DNA of 64,000 nucleotides from Bacteroidota bacterium (GTDB lineage Bacteria; Bacteroidota; Bacteroidia; Palsa-948), in assembly GCA_016213405.1 (NCBI GenBank), contig JACRAM010000069.1:1-64000 (forward strand). The letters run 5' to 3'. Below the pieces are notes generated by a model. It was not told the DNA's origin. It did no database searches and worked only from the letters and a program-made list of their open reading frames with translations. Positions 24,177 through 33,166 of the stretch are shown here, one piece after another. Within the stretch, counting starts at the first letter, position 1, and each line of letters opens with the position of its first letter. The translations under genes were made by a program, and so were the position numbers.

Positions 24177-25526
24177 TTATTTTATCCTCGAAATGAAAAT
24201 ATCCTGAAGACCCCATCCTGAAAATTTCAGTCTGCCGAATTCTCCATTTGTATTGAATTCACCGCCCACGTAACAATTGCCTGCCTGATCAGAAGAAATA
24301 GTCATGCCTTCATCATCTTCTGTTCCGCCTCCCTGAAGAACCCACATCAAGCTTCCCTTCTGATCGTATTTTACTATGCACGCATCTTTTCCACCCGCGC
24401 TAGTAATATTAATGCTTCCAAACAAAACATCTTGGCTGATAGCGGCAGCCACATAACAATTTCCTGCGGCATCGGTAGAAACTTTTCTGTATTCGTTTAA
24501 GCCGGTTCCGTTTGTGCCTCTTGTCCAAGCTAACTTTCCGCTCGATTCAAATTTTGCCAGAAAACCGTTGCTTCCGGATACTCTTGTTAACATATTCCCC
24601 CCAAAAGATTTTGTTCCATAGAAAACACCTCCTACAAAAATTTGCCCGTTGTTTGCCACATCAATTCCATAGCCAATGTCGTTTGCGGTTCCTCCTGCGC
24701 GCTTTGCCCATAACATTATACCGCTCGGGTTATATTTTATTAAGAATATATCTGTATCAAAGTATCCTGCACTTGCAAGCGCTGTTCCTCCAAACGTGGC
24801 ATTGCCGGTAAAATATCCTGTGAGATAACAGTTGCCGGCAACATCGGTGCTGATGGCGTATGCTTCGTCCTGATAAGCACCGCCTCCGGTTCTTATCCAG
24901 ACAAGATTACCTGCTGCATCGTATTTGGATACAAACACATCGCTGTAGCCAACACTCGTAATTTTTGTATTTCCAAACAAAGCGGTACCGCTGAAATATC
25001 CGCACACGTAACTGTTTCCAGAAACATCGGTTGCAATTCCAAAACCTCCGTCTTCAGTTTTGCCTCCTCCATTGCGTACCCATAAGAGGTTTCCGGAAGG
25101 ATTGAACTTTGAAACAAATATATCTGCGTCTCCTGCTTGTGTAATGGTGGTGCTTCCCATGGTTGTAGTTGCACCTTGGATAAAAAAGAATCCTGTTATA
25201 TAGCAGTTGCCGGTAATATCTGTACTGATAGCGTTTGCGTAGTCATCATTTTGCCCGCCAACCTGTTTTGCCCATAGGAGAACGCCATCGGCATCGTATT
25301 TTGCGATGAATACATCGGTTCCGCCCGCGCTTACAAGGCGTGTACTGTCAAAAGCAATGATGCTGTCAAAATATCCTGTTACGAAAATATTTCCTGTCAG
25401 ATCTGTAGCAATGCCTGTTATTTTATCTACCGCAGGACCTCCGGCAACTTTTGTCCACTCCCATTCCTGTGAAAATGAAAAGATACTCAAGAAAAACAGT
25501 GCGAAGAAAAAAATCAGTTTTTTCAT
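24177..25526 (-). CDS. Secreted beta-propeller (SBBP repeat) protein
   Basis: A 449-residue exported protein with signal peptide MKKLIFFFALFFLSIFSFSQ. The rest is about seven to eight SBBP-type repeats of roughly 50 residues with the pattern GNxYxTGxFxGxxxFGxxxLxSAGxxDxFxxKYxxxGxLxWAxxxGG, expected to close as a beta-propeller. No obvious type IX C-terminal sorting domain is present: the protein ends in the last repeat (IFISRIK). Function is unknown. A TACTTTTG -7 element lies just upstream (minus strand, 25544-25551), so it is transcribed on its own. Confidence 0.85.
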   Translation of the reverse strand: MKKLIFFFALFFLSIFSFSQEWEWTKVAGGPAVDKITGIATDLTGNIFVTGYFDSIIAFDSTRLVSAGGTDVFIAKYDADGVLLWAKQVGGQNDDYANAISTDITGNCYITGFFFIQGATTTMGSTTITQAGDADIFVSKFNPSGNLLWVRNGGGKTEDGGFGIATDVSGNSYVCGYFSGTALFGNTKITSVGYSDVFVSKYDAAGNLVWIRTGGGAYQDEAYAISTDVAGNCYLTGYFTGNATFGGTALASAGYFDTDIFLIKYNPSGIMLWAKRAGGTANDIGYGIDVANNGQIFVGGVFYGTKSFGGNMLTRVSGSNGFLAKFESSGKLAWTRGTNGTGLNEYRKVSTDAAGNCYVAAAISQDVLFGSINITSAGGKDACIVKYDQKGSLMWVLQGGGTEDDEGMTISSDQAGNCYVGGEFNTNGEFGRLKFSGWGLQDIFISRIK

Positions 25527-25606
25527 ATAGTAAAATGGAGTGCCAAAAGTAATATTTTTCTCCGATGTATCAGATTGTCATTCATTATCATAAAAAAGGT
25601 AAAAGT

Positions 25607-26626
25607 TTACTTTGAATTGATTATGGAATCGGCAAGAAAATGCGAAACTGTGTCATTAACCGATTGCAGAACAGGCATGAATTCAAACTGAAATGCGTTT
25701 TGAAATTTTCGACTGGAGTAGGATAAATTCATTTGCGAATATTTTGCGATTTCCCTTGTTAAAATATGCCGGGAGTTTGTAAGCGAACTTTGTAGTTTAT
25801 CAAGCCGCCACGCAATTTCTAGAATAAATTTTCCTGCTTTTTTATCGGGAACTGCTTTGCCTAACGAGCTATAAACCATCTCCATAAATTTTTTGTACGG
25901 CAGGTTTTCAGATGATAGAATGAATTTTTCGTTTTTAATTTCGTTGTTCATCAGCACAGTCATTGCTCTCACAACATCGCGCACATCTACATAACCAATT
26001 CCTCCGCTTGTGTACCAGCGAAATCCTTTATTAGCGCTAAGAAAAATGTCTCCGCTGCTTCTCCTCCAGTTGCCGGGTCCTACTACGACCGATGGATTTA
26101 CAATAACCATATTTAGCCCTTCCTGAGAGGCTCGCCATACTTCATTTTCTGACAAGTATTTACTAATGGCATAAGCGGAAAAATTAGTTTTCTCATTCCA
26201 ATAGGTTTCTTCTGTAATTTCTTTTCCGAATTCAATACCCAGAGCAGCCACCGAACTTACATGGCAGAACTTCTGAATTTTTTTTTCCAGCGCAACATTT
26301 ACCATGTTTGCTGTGCCAGTAAGATTGGTATGAATCATTCTTTCACCGTGTTTCGGATTCAGGGAAACAATGGCAGAGCAGTGATAAACATGTCTTACAT
26401 CTATCATCGCTTCAGCCAAAGAAAAAATATCAAGCATCTCGCCTTCAACCCATTCAATTTTTGAGAAAAGCTCATCGGCATTTGAAGAATAATAGGCAAA
26501 AATTTTCCTAACTTCATCCAGATTGCTTTTTGTTCTTCTCAATGCCCTCACACGTTCGCCTTTTTTAATAAGGTCATGTAAAAGATGAGCGCCAATTAAT
26601 CCGGTTCCACCCGTAACTAAAATCAT
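25607..26626 (-). CDS. NAD-dependent epimerase/dehydratase family protein
   Basis: An extended SDR of about 339 residues. The N-terminus [15 protein letters not shown] has the GxxGxxG nucleotide motif immediately at the start, which is why 26626 is preferred over an ATG six codons upstream. Catalytic SSVAALG and YAISKYLSE (YxxxK) are present, and [10 protein letters not shown] follows. Similar proteins in Bacteroidota are generically annotated as NAD-dependent epimerases and resemble dihydroflavonol-4-reductase-like enzymes; the substrate is unknown. Divergent from tyrS with about 33 bases between the two start codons. Confidence 0.88.
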   Translation of the reverse strand: MILVTGGTGLIGAHLLHDLIKKGERVRALRRTKSNLDEVRKIFAYYSSNADELFSKIEWVEGEMLDIFSLAEAMIDVRHVYHCSAIVSLNPKHGERMIHTNLTGTANMVNVALEKKIQKFCHVSSVAALGIEFGKEITEETYWNEKTNFSAYAISKYLSENEVWRASQEGLNMVIVNPSVVVGPGNWRRSSGDIFLSANKGFRWYTSGGIGYVDVRDVVRAMTVLMNNEIKNEKFILSSENLPYKKFMEMVYSSLGKAVPDKKAGKFILEIAWRLDKLQSSLTNSRHILTREIAKYSQMNLSYSSRKFQNAFQFEFMPVLQSVNDTVSHFLADSIINSK

Positions 26627-26645
26627 AGAGTAAATGTAAATCATT

Positions 26646-26653
26646 TATCTTTG
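26646..26653 (+). promoter_or_regulatory. -7 element of tyrS
   Basis: TATCTTTG is a perfect match to TAnnTTTG and ends only 6 bases before the tyrS ATG. If used, the transcript would have almost no leader. A TTG start overlapping this element is possible but would put coding sequence inside the promoter. Confidence 0.5.
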
Positions 26654-26659
26654 GCGATT

Positions 26660-27943
26660 ATGAAAAAGAATTTTGTTGAAGAACTCAAATGGCGCGGAAT
26701 GCTTCACGATGTGATGCCCGGCACCGAAGAATTATTGAATAAGGAAACTGTGGCTGGATATATCGGTTTTGACCCCACTGCGGATTCTTTGCATGTGGGA
26801 AGTTTAGCGCAGATAATGACGCTTCTTCATTTTCAGAAAGCAGGACACAAACCAATCGCTTTGGTTGGTGGAGCAACAGGAATGGTGGGAGACCCTTCGG
26901 GGAAATCTGAAGAAAGGAATTTACTCGATGAAAAAATATTGAATCACAATCTTGGATGCATAAAAGTTCAGTTAGAAAAATTTCTTGACTTCAACTGCGG
27001 AAAAAATTCTGCCGAGATTGTGAATAATTACGATTGGCTGAAAGAATACGATGCTCTTGATTTTGCGCGCGACATCGGAAAGCACATTACAGTCAGTTAC
27101 ATGATGGCAAAGGAATCTGTGAAAAGCAGATTAGATGCAGGAATGTCATTCACTGAATTTATGTATCAACTTTTTCAAGGGTATGATTTTTATTATTTAT
27201 GGAAAAATAAAAATGTGAAACTCCAGATGGGCGGTTCCGACCAGTGGGGAAATATTGTTACCGGAACTGAACTTATCAGAAGGAAGGGCAAGGGAGAAGC
27301 ATTTGCATTGACAACCCAACTCGTCAAAAAATCTGATGGAAGTAAGTTTGGTAAAACAGAAAGCGGAAATATTTGGCTTGATCCAAAGAAAACATCTCCT
27401 TACCAATTTTTTCAATTCTGGATGAATGCATCTGATGATGATGCGAAAACATATATCAGGATTTTCACGTTGCTGACCGAAGAAGAAATTGAACTGCTCG
27501 AACACAAACACAGCGAAGCGCCTCATCTTCGTCTTTTGCAAAAAGCATTAGCAAAGGATGTAACTGTAAGAGTTCACTCTGAAAATGATTTTAATTCAGC
27601 GGTGGAAGCATCTGAAATTTTGTTTGGCGAATCCACAGCAGAAGCATTAAAAAAACTTTCTGAAGATGATTTGCTTTCTGCCTTTGATGGAGTGCCTCAG
27701 ATGGAAATTTTTAAATCTGAACTTGAAAAAGGAATCAATGCGGTAGATTTTTTTTCCGAGAAAACAAAAATATTTCCTTCTAAAGGAGAAGCCCGGAAAA
27801 TGATTCAGCAGGGTGGCGTTGCCATTAATAAGGAAAAACTCAGTAATATTAAGGCATTAATTTCTTCATCACATCTTCTCAATGGCAAATACATCCTTGC
27901 TCAAAAAGGAAAGAAGAATTACTACCTTATCAAATCAGTATAA
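26660..27943 (+). CDS. tyrS: Tyrosine--tRNA ligase
   Basis: A class I aminoacyl-tRNA synthetase of 427 residues that charges tRNA-Tyr. It has the HIGH-type motif HVGS (45-48) after GFDPTADSL, the tyrosine-binding QGYDFYYL and GGSDQWGNI, the KMSKS-type loop KFGKT (about 228-232), and a C-terminal S4 RNA-binding domain ([20 protein letters not shown]). The ATG at 26660 is preferred to a TTG three codons upstream because it gives the conserved N-terminal length and the upstream codon lies within the -7 element. Confidence 0.97.
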   Translation: MKKNFVEELKWRGMLHDVMPGTEELLNKETVAGYIGFDPTADSLHVGSLAQIMTLLHFQKAGHKPIALVGGATGMVGDPSGKSEERNLLDEKILNHNLGCIKVQLEKFLDFNCGKNSAEIVNNYDWLKEYDALDFARDIGKHITVSYMMAKESVKSRLDAGMSFTEFMYQLFQGYDFYYLWKNKNVKLQMGGSDQWGNIVTGTELIRRKGKGEAFALTTQLVKKSDGSKFGKTESGNIWLDPKKTSPYQFFQFWMNASDDDAKTYIRIFTLLTEEEIELLEHKHSEAPHLRLLQKALAKDVTVRVHSENDFNSAVEASEILFGESTAEALKKLSEDDLLSAFDGVPQMEIFKSELEKGINAVDFFSEKTKIFPSKGEARKMIQQGGVAINKEKLSNIKALISSSHLLNGKYILAQKGKKNYYLIKSV

Positions 27944-28004
27944 ATCCTTAATTTCGGCATACAATATTTTCGTCCTTATATAGTTAAGGAGGAAGTTTTC
28001 AAAA

Positions 28005-30629
28005 ATGAATTTCTTTAAAAAAATACGACTCTTTGCCACTTGCTTTCTGCCATCAGCCATCTGCCTTCTATCCTCCTGCTCTCAAAAGAAAAACACATTC
28101 ACCAGCCGCACTTATCATAATCTTACTGCACATTATAATGGTCTTTACTGGGCAAATGTAAGCTTGGATGAAGGAATTTTTAATCTCGAAAAAGCGCACA
28201 AAGACGATTACAGCAAAATACTACCGGTGTTCAAATATGCAGATGACAAAGCGGCAAAAGCAAACTATCCGCAGTTCGACAAGGCGATAGAAAAAATAAA
28301 TAAAGTAATACAATATCATTCCATGCTCATCAAAGGGAAAGAGCATAACAGGTGGATTGACGAAAATTATATGACACTTGGCAAAGCTCACTTTTACAAG
28401 CGTGATTATTATGCCGCTGTAACTGTCTTTGAATATGTAGTGAAAATATTTTCTGAGAATCCTGTCAAGTATGATGCTTTTCTATGGCTGGTTCGCTCCT
28501 ATAACCAGATGAACAGCGTGATAAAGACTGGTCCTATTCTCGATTTGCTGAAGCACGATAAAAATCTTCCCAAGCGTTTGCGCGATGACTATCAATCTGT
28601 GCTTTCAGATTATTATGTTCGAACTGAACAGTATAAAAAAGCAGAGGAAGCGCTCGCAAAAGCAGTTGAACTTACTAAAAAGAAAACTATTCGCGGAAGG
28701 TATTTATACATTCTCGCGCAACTTTATGAAGATGAAGGGGATTTGAAAAAAGCAACCGATTATTATTCCGGAGCAGCAAAACTTCATCCCTCCTATGAAA
28801 TTGAATTCAATGCGCGGCTGGCAAAAGCAAGAACTTTTCAGGTTGATAAAGGAGCCGATACAAAAGAATTGAAAAGGGAATTGCAGAGGATGCTGAAGGA
28901 TGAAAAAAACAAAGAATATCTTGATCAGGTTTATTATGCACTCGGAGATATTTCATACAGGGAAAATGATATTCCATCGGCTCTTGCCTATTTTAAATTA
29001 TCAGCTCAGAGTAGCATGGCAAACACACGCCAGAAAGGAGTGAGCTATCTGCACATTGCTGATATTTATTTCGACCGGAAAGAATATAAACCTGCTCAAT
29101 CGTATTATGACAGCACCATGGCTTTCTTGCCGAAAGATTATAAAAACTACGAGCAGATAAAAAATAAAAAAGAAAGTCTGACAGCGATGATAAAAAATAT
29201 TTCCATCATTTCGCGCGAAGACAGCTTGCTGAAAGTTTCAGCAATGGATACTGCACAAATCGGAAAACTGATTGATGGAATTATTGCAAAACTAATTGAA
29301 GAAGAAGAAAAGAAAAAACAGGAGCAGGAAGCAAAAGGAAATACTTCAAACAGCACTTCTTTAACGAATGACAATAATCCTTGGCAGAGCGGAAATTCAA
29401 GCGGAACATGGTATTTTTACAACACCAACACGGTGAGTTTTGGTTTTGCTGAGTTTTTTAAAAAATGGGGCAACCGCACTTTGGAAGATAACTGGAGGAG
29501 AAGCAGCAAAGAAACCATTATGGCTGAAGAACAAGTTGACACTGCAAAAGAAGATACTGCTGTTAAAGGAAAAATTGCTGACAACAAAACACAAGCTTAT
29601 TACATAAAGAATATTCCATTTGACGAAGATCAGAAAGTAAAATCACGCCTTAAAATCATTGATGCCTATTATATACTTGGAGGCATTTATAAAGAAGATT
29701 TGCAGAATAATCCAAAATCTGCCGAAACATTTGAAGAACTTCTCAAGCGTTATCCTGATAACAAGTACACATTGAACCTTTATTATCAATTATATCGCAT
29801 TTATCTGGCAGAGAATAATCAAGGCAGAGCGAATTATTATAAAGACAAAATCCTGAATGAACATCCTGATTCAGAGTATGCGAAGATTATCAGGAACCCT
29901 GATTATCAGAAGGCGCTGCTTGCATCAAAAAATGAGATAGAAAAATTTTATGGAGAAACTTTTTATGCATATCATCAGGCGCAGTATGGAGAAGTGATTG
30001 CAATGGTGAACAAGGCAGATTCATTTTACAGCAGCAGCGATCTGATGCCTAAGTTTGCACTCTTACGTGCGTATTCTATTGGCAGAACACACGGTGAGGA
30101 TGATTATGAAAAGGCACTGCAGGGAGTGATAGCGAAATATCCTAAGGATGATGCAAAAGCCAAGGCGCAGGAATTACTTGACTATATGAAAAAACTAAAA
30201 GAAGCTCCTGTGGATTCTGCTGCACTGAAAGACACAATCAAGTACATGTCTCCCTACACTTTCAAGGACAGTTCAGAACATCAATGTATCATAATTATTT
30301 CTGCAAAAAAAATTAATATCAGCGATTTCGAAATACGTATTTCAAATTTTAATTCAGAATATTTCCGTTTGTCAGATCTTTCTACAAGTCATGCACTGAT
30401 GGATATGGAACATCAAATCGTGAGTGTGAAAACATTTTCCACTGCTGGAAAGGCGAAAGATTATTTTGACTTAATCAATCAGGATAGCAAAGTATTTAAA
30501 GATATTTCACCTGAAGATTACCAGATATTTCCCATATCGAGCGATAACTATGTGGTTTTTTACCAGCTGAAAAACATCAATGAGTATAGAAAATTCTTTT
30601 CCGATAATTATTATAAAAAGGAGAAATAA
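28005..30629 (+). CDS. PorW/SprE-like TPR lipoprotein (type IX secretion/gliding)
   Basis: An 874-residue lipoprotein (lipobox LLSSC near residue 25) followed by a long series of TPR-like helical repeats (about residues 60-380 and 540-720) and a C-terminal region with two mixed alpha/beta segments (HQCIIIIS..., HQIVSVKTF...YQIFPISSDNYVVFY). The mature N-terminus (SQKKNTFTSRTYHNLTAHYN) and the size match SprE of Flavobacterium and its homologue PorW, needed for type IX secretion. A Lys/Glu-rich linker lies near 425-450. Part of the signal peptide is encoded by a CTGCCATCAGCCATCTGCC-type dispersed repeat. Confidence 0.85.
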   Translation: MNFFKKIRLFATCFLPSAICLLSSCSQKKNTFTSRTYHNLTAHYNGLYWANVSLDEGIFNLEKAHKDDYSKILPVFKYADDKAAKANYPQFDKAIEKINKVIQYHSMLIKGKEHNRWIDENYMTLGKAHFYKRDYYAAVTVFEYVVKIFSENPVKYDAFLWLVRSYNQMNSVIKTGPILDLLKHDKNLPKRLRDDYQSVLSDYYVRTEQYKKAEEALAKAVELTKKKTIRGRYLYILAQLYEDEGDLKKATDYYSGAAKLHPSYEIEFNARLAKARTFQVDKGADTKELKRELQRMLKDEKNKEYLDQVYYALGDISYRENDIPSALAYFKLSAQSSMANTRQKGVSYLHIADIYFDRKEYKPAQSYYDSTMAFLPKDYKNYEQIKNKKESLTAMIKNISIISREDSLLKVSAMDTAQIGKLIDGIIAKLIEEEEKKKQEQEAKGNTSNSTSLTNDNNPWQSGNSSGTWYFYNTNTVSFGFAEFFKKWGNRTLEDNWRRSSKETIMAEEQVDTAKEDTAVKGKIADNKTQAYYIKNIPFDEDQKVKSRLKIIDAYYILGGIYKEDLQNNPKSAETFEELLKRYPDNKYTLNLYYQLYRIYLAENNQGRANYYKDKILNEHPDSEYAKIIRNPDYQKALLASKNEIEKFYGETFYAYHQAQYGEVIAMVNKADSFYSSSDLMPKFALLRAYSIGRTHGEDDYEKALQGVIAKYPKDDAKAKAQELLDYMKKLKEAPVDSAALKDTIKYMSPYTFKDSSEHQCIIIISAKKINISDFEIRISNFNSEYFRLSDLSTSHALMDMEHQIVSVKTFSTAGKAKDYFDLINQDSKVFKDISPEDYQIFPISSDNYVVFYQLKNINEYRKFFSDNYYKKEK
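28028..28080. repeat. CTGCCATC-type repeat in a signal-peptide coding region
   Basis: The run TTTGCCACTTGC, TTTCTGCCATCAGCCATCTGCC, TTCTATCCTCC is an imperfect array of GCCATCT-like words, read as TCFLPSAICLLSSC. The same word family appears inverted at 55206-55228, also inside a signal peptide (TSAICHLSS). Confidence 0.6.
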
Positions 30630-30641
30630 AAAATCTGGCTA

Positions 30642-32606
30642 TTACTGCTTTTTCAGTTTAGGATCCATCTGCTGGGCAATCTGAAAATACTTATCTGCAT
30701 TTACTTTATCTCCCATATTCTGATAGGTGATGGCAATAAAAAAATACGCTCTTGCATTATCGGGCGCATATTTAATAGCATTTTGAAAACTTACAATCGC
30801 TCCATTGAAATCTTTTATAGTTCCCAGAACACTTCCTAAATTCATGTTGGCATCAATAAAGCGCGGATCTATCTGCACTGCCTGTTGAAATTTTTCTTTT
30901 GCTTCAGAGTATTTGCCCCATTCGAAATACACCGTGCCAATATTGTTTAACGTAATAGCATCCGAAGGACTTAGTTCAGCGGCTTTATTATAATTCACTA
31001 TTGCCTTCTCATAATTTTTCATTCTGTAATATGCAACGCCCATTTGCGTATAAGCACTGGCGAAAGTAGGATGAATCTTAACCGCTTTTTCCAGCTCAGC
31101 AATTCCTTCTTCATAAATCTTTTTCTTTTTCTCAGCATCAGGTTCAGCATTTGCGATAACTTTCACAAGTTCCAACCCAAGATAATAATGTGCCTTTACG
31201 CTATTTGGGATAATATTCACATCGTGCGAATAAAGAGTGTAATTATCTTTCCAGTCGGGATTACGCGAATAGGTTTTATAAGAAAAAAGAATCAGCACAA
31301 CAGCAAGCGGATATAATTTCCAGTTTCCAACTTCCAGTTTTGGATTATCCTTCATGAAATATTTTATATAAAGCACCGCTATGCAAATACAGAAGCCAAG
31401 CGAAGGAAAATACATCAGTCGGTCACCCATGGATGTTCCAATAATGAGAACAAGATTCGAAAAAATAAAAATAGTAATCAGGAAAAATAATATTCCGAAA
31501 GAAATGCATTTTAATTCCTGATTCCTGCCTCCTGATTCATGATTTTCTTTGAAGGACTTGAAAAGAATAAATGCAGAATAACTTCCTATCGCCAGATAAA
31601 ACAGCAATGAAATTATTGACAAGACATTTCCCATATCAACAATCGGAATCTGATTGAAAGAATAATCATAGGAAAGCGGGTGAGGGGAAATTAATTTCAT
31701 AATATACAAACCAAGAATATAAAATGAGGTTCCTATATGTGTGCTGAAAGTTTTTGTTCCTGCAATAATATTATCCGCCATGGAAACGCCTGTATCGGAA
31801 AATCCCTGAAGAACAGAATGCCTGATGAGGAGATATATGACTGCAGTTCCGACAAAAAAGGAAGTAATAGAAACATTTTTTCTTATAGAAGCAGGTGTGA
31901 AAAAATGCACAGCCAATGGAAGCAAAGCGAGAAATGTGATGGAGGTTTCTTTGGAAAAGAGCGAAAGAAAATAGGTCAGCAGACTATAAGCAAGAAATTT
32001 TTTCTTTCTGTTTTCGATAAATCGAAAAACAAAAATAAAACTGCAAATAACAAAAAGGAAACAAAGCATTTCATCACGGCTTTTGATGTTTGCTACTACT
32101 TCCACATGCAATGGATGAGCGATAAACAAGAGGGAGGTGATGAATGCGAATAATTCATTTCCTCCCCCAAAGTTCCCTCCAAAAGGGGATAAGCGACAGA
32201 GGAAAAAAAATAACATCATTCCCGTAATTCCATACAAAATAATATTTACAAAATGGCTAACACCAGGTTTGTCAGGAAAATAATTCCATTCAATCGCATA
32301 GGTGGCGAGCGAGAGCGGGCGGTATAATCCATCTTTAATTGAAAGGTAGCCCTGCCGATAAGAGGTTTTGAAAATTTCAGGAATGGAGTGAATGCCCTGC
32401 CTTACAATATTGTTTTCTTTTATCGCAGAAAAATCATCCAGCACATACCCATTGGAAAGAGTGTTTGAATAAAGAAGAATTCCGAAAATGCCAATGATGA
32501 GTGCAAGTGTCAATCTGCGTTTTGTGTCTGTAGAAGATGGATGTTTATTCCCTTTATTAACAGGCGTCAGCGGGAATTTATTTTTTTGTTTCTGCTTTTG
32601 TTTCAT
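30642..32606 (-). CDS. Polytopic membrane protein with C-terminal TPRs (TMTC/mannosyltransferase-like)
   Basis: A 654-residue inner-membrane protein. After a basic N-terminus, about 10-12 hydrophobic segments span residues 30-440; the early motif NGYVLDDFSAIKENNIV and the following RPLSLATYAIEW are typical of the TMTC/DUF1736 family of GT-C-fold glycosyltransferases that use lipid-linked sugars. The last 190 residues are four to five TPR units (AHYYLGLELV, AYTQMGVAYYRM, LNNIGTVYFEWGKY, ANMNLGSVLG, AYFFIAITYQNM). The start MKQKQKQKN is preferred over an ATG 23 codons upstream, which would overlap the divergent promoter region. Three short dispersed repeats are read in frame. Confidence 0.8.
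   Translation of the reverse strand: MKQKQKQKNKFPLTPVNKGNKHPSSTDTKRRLTLALIIGIFGILLYSNTLSNGYVLDDFSAIKENNIVRQGIHSIPEIFKTSYRQGYLSIKDGLYRPLSLATYAIEWNYFPDKPGVSHFVNIILYGITGMMLFFFLCRLSPFGGNFGGGNELFAFITSLLFIAHPLHVEVVANIKSRDEMLCFLFVICSFIFVFRFIENRKKKFLAYSLLTYFLSLFSKETSITFLALLPLAVHFFTPASIRKNVSITSFFVGTAVIYLLIRHSVLQGFSDTGVSMADNIIAGTKTFSTHIGTSFYILGLYIMKLISPHPLSYDYSFNQIPIVDMGNVLSIISLLFYLAIGSYSAFILFKSFKENHESGGRNQELKCISFGILFFLITIFIFSNLVLIIGTSMGDRLMYFPSLGFCICIAVLYIKYFMKDNPKLEVGNWKLYPLAVVLILFSYKTYSRNPDWKDNYTLYSHDVNIIPNSVKAHYYLGLELVKVIANAEPDAEKKKKIYEEGIAELEKAVKIHPTFASAYTQMGVAYYRMKNYEKAIVNYNKAAELSPSDAITLNNIGTVYFEWGKYSEAKEKFQQAVQIDPRFIDANMNLGSVLGTIKDFNGAIVSFQNAIKYAPDNARAYFFIAITYQNMGDKVNADKYFQIAQQMDPKLKKQ
31317..31343. 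repeat. In-frame repeat, TTCCAACTTCCAG type
   Basis: TTTCCAGTTTCCAACTTCCAG and flanking bases form an imperfect tandem of (T)TCCA(A/G)(C/T)TT words, read on the minus strand as PKLEVGNWKLY in a loop between membrane segments of the TPR membrane protein. Confidence 0.6.
31513..31546. repeat. In-frame repeat, CCTGATTC type
   Basis: Three near copies of CCTGATTC (TTCCTGATTCCTGCCTCC, TGATTCATGATT) occur in a row and are read as ENHESGGRNQE in a predicted loop of the TPR membrane protein. Confidence 0.6.
32161..32192. repeat. In-frame repeat, CCCCTTTTGGAGGG type
   Basis: CCTCCCCCAAAGTTCCCTCC followed by AAAAGGGGA is read on the minus strand as SPFGGNFGGGNE between two membrane helices. It belongs to the same CCC/GGG-rich class as the repeats at 44355-44389 and 47906-47985. 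Confidence 0.6.
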
Positions 32607-32656
32607 TCCGAAACGAAAGTACGAAATTCGTATATTCGTTCTCTCAACCACGAGCA

Positions 32657-33166
32657 ATGCCAAATAGTAAAACACTTATTCTTGATGCGCGACAAATTCA
32701 GCAGCGTATTAACAGAATCGCTTATCAGATTTACGAAAATAATTATCAAGAGAAAGAACTCATTATAGCAGGAATTACAAAGAACGGTTATACATTGGCA
32801 GAAAGAATTTCAGAAAAAGTAAAAGAAATTTCCTCCATCAAAGTAACGCTGGCTGAAATCATCGTGAATAAAAAAAATCCTCTTTCCGAAAATGTGAAAG
32901 TGAACTTGCATGAAAAAGAGTTGAAAGATAAAGTGATTATTGTGGTAGATGATGTATTGGAGTCTGGAAGAACTATGATGTATAGCATGGATCCTTTCCT
33001 CAAATATTCTGTGAAGCGACTCACTACTGTTGTGCTTGTTGACCGCGCTCACCATTCCTATCCTGTGAAAGCTGATTATGTCGGCATCTCTCTTGCCACC
33101 ACTATGCAGGAACACATTTCCGTTGAACTGAATGGCGGGAAAAACGATGCTGTGTACCTGATGTGA
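32657..33166 (+). CDS. PyrR-like phosphoribosyltransferase
   Basis: A 169-residue type I phosphoribosyltransferase with the PRPP-binding loop [15 protein letters not shown] (about 94-108) and the N-terminal arrangement of PyrR/uracil phosphoribosyltransferase proteins ([26 protein letters not shown]). It could be a bifunctional pyrimidine regulator or a salvage enzyme; I see no PyrR attenuator structure in this window and no pyr genes nearby. Divergent from the TPR membrane protein across 50 bases; its stop codon overlaps the start of the copper ATPase gene. Confidence 0.8.
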   Translation: MPNSKTLILDARQIQQRINRIAYQIYENNYQEKELIIAGITKNGYTLAERISEKVKEISSIKVTLAEIIVNKKNPLSENVKVNLHEKELKDKVIIVVDDVLESGRTMMYSMDPFLKYSVKRLTTVVLVDRAHHSYPVKADYVGISLATTMQEHISVELNGGKNDAVYLM

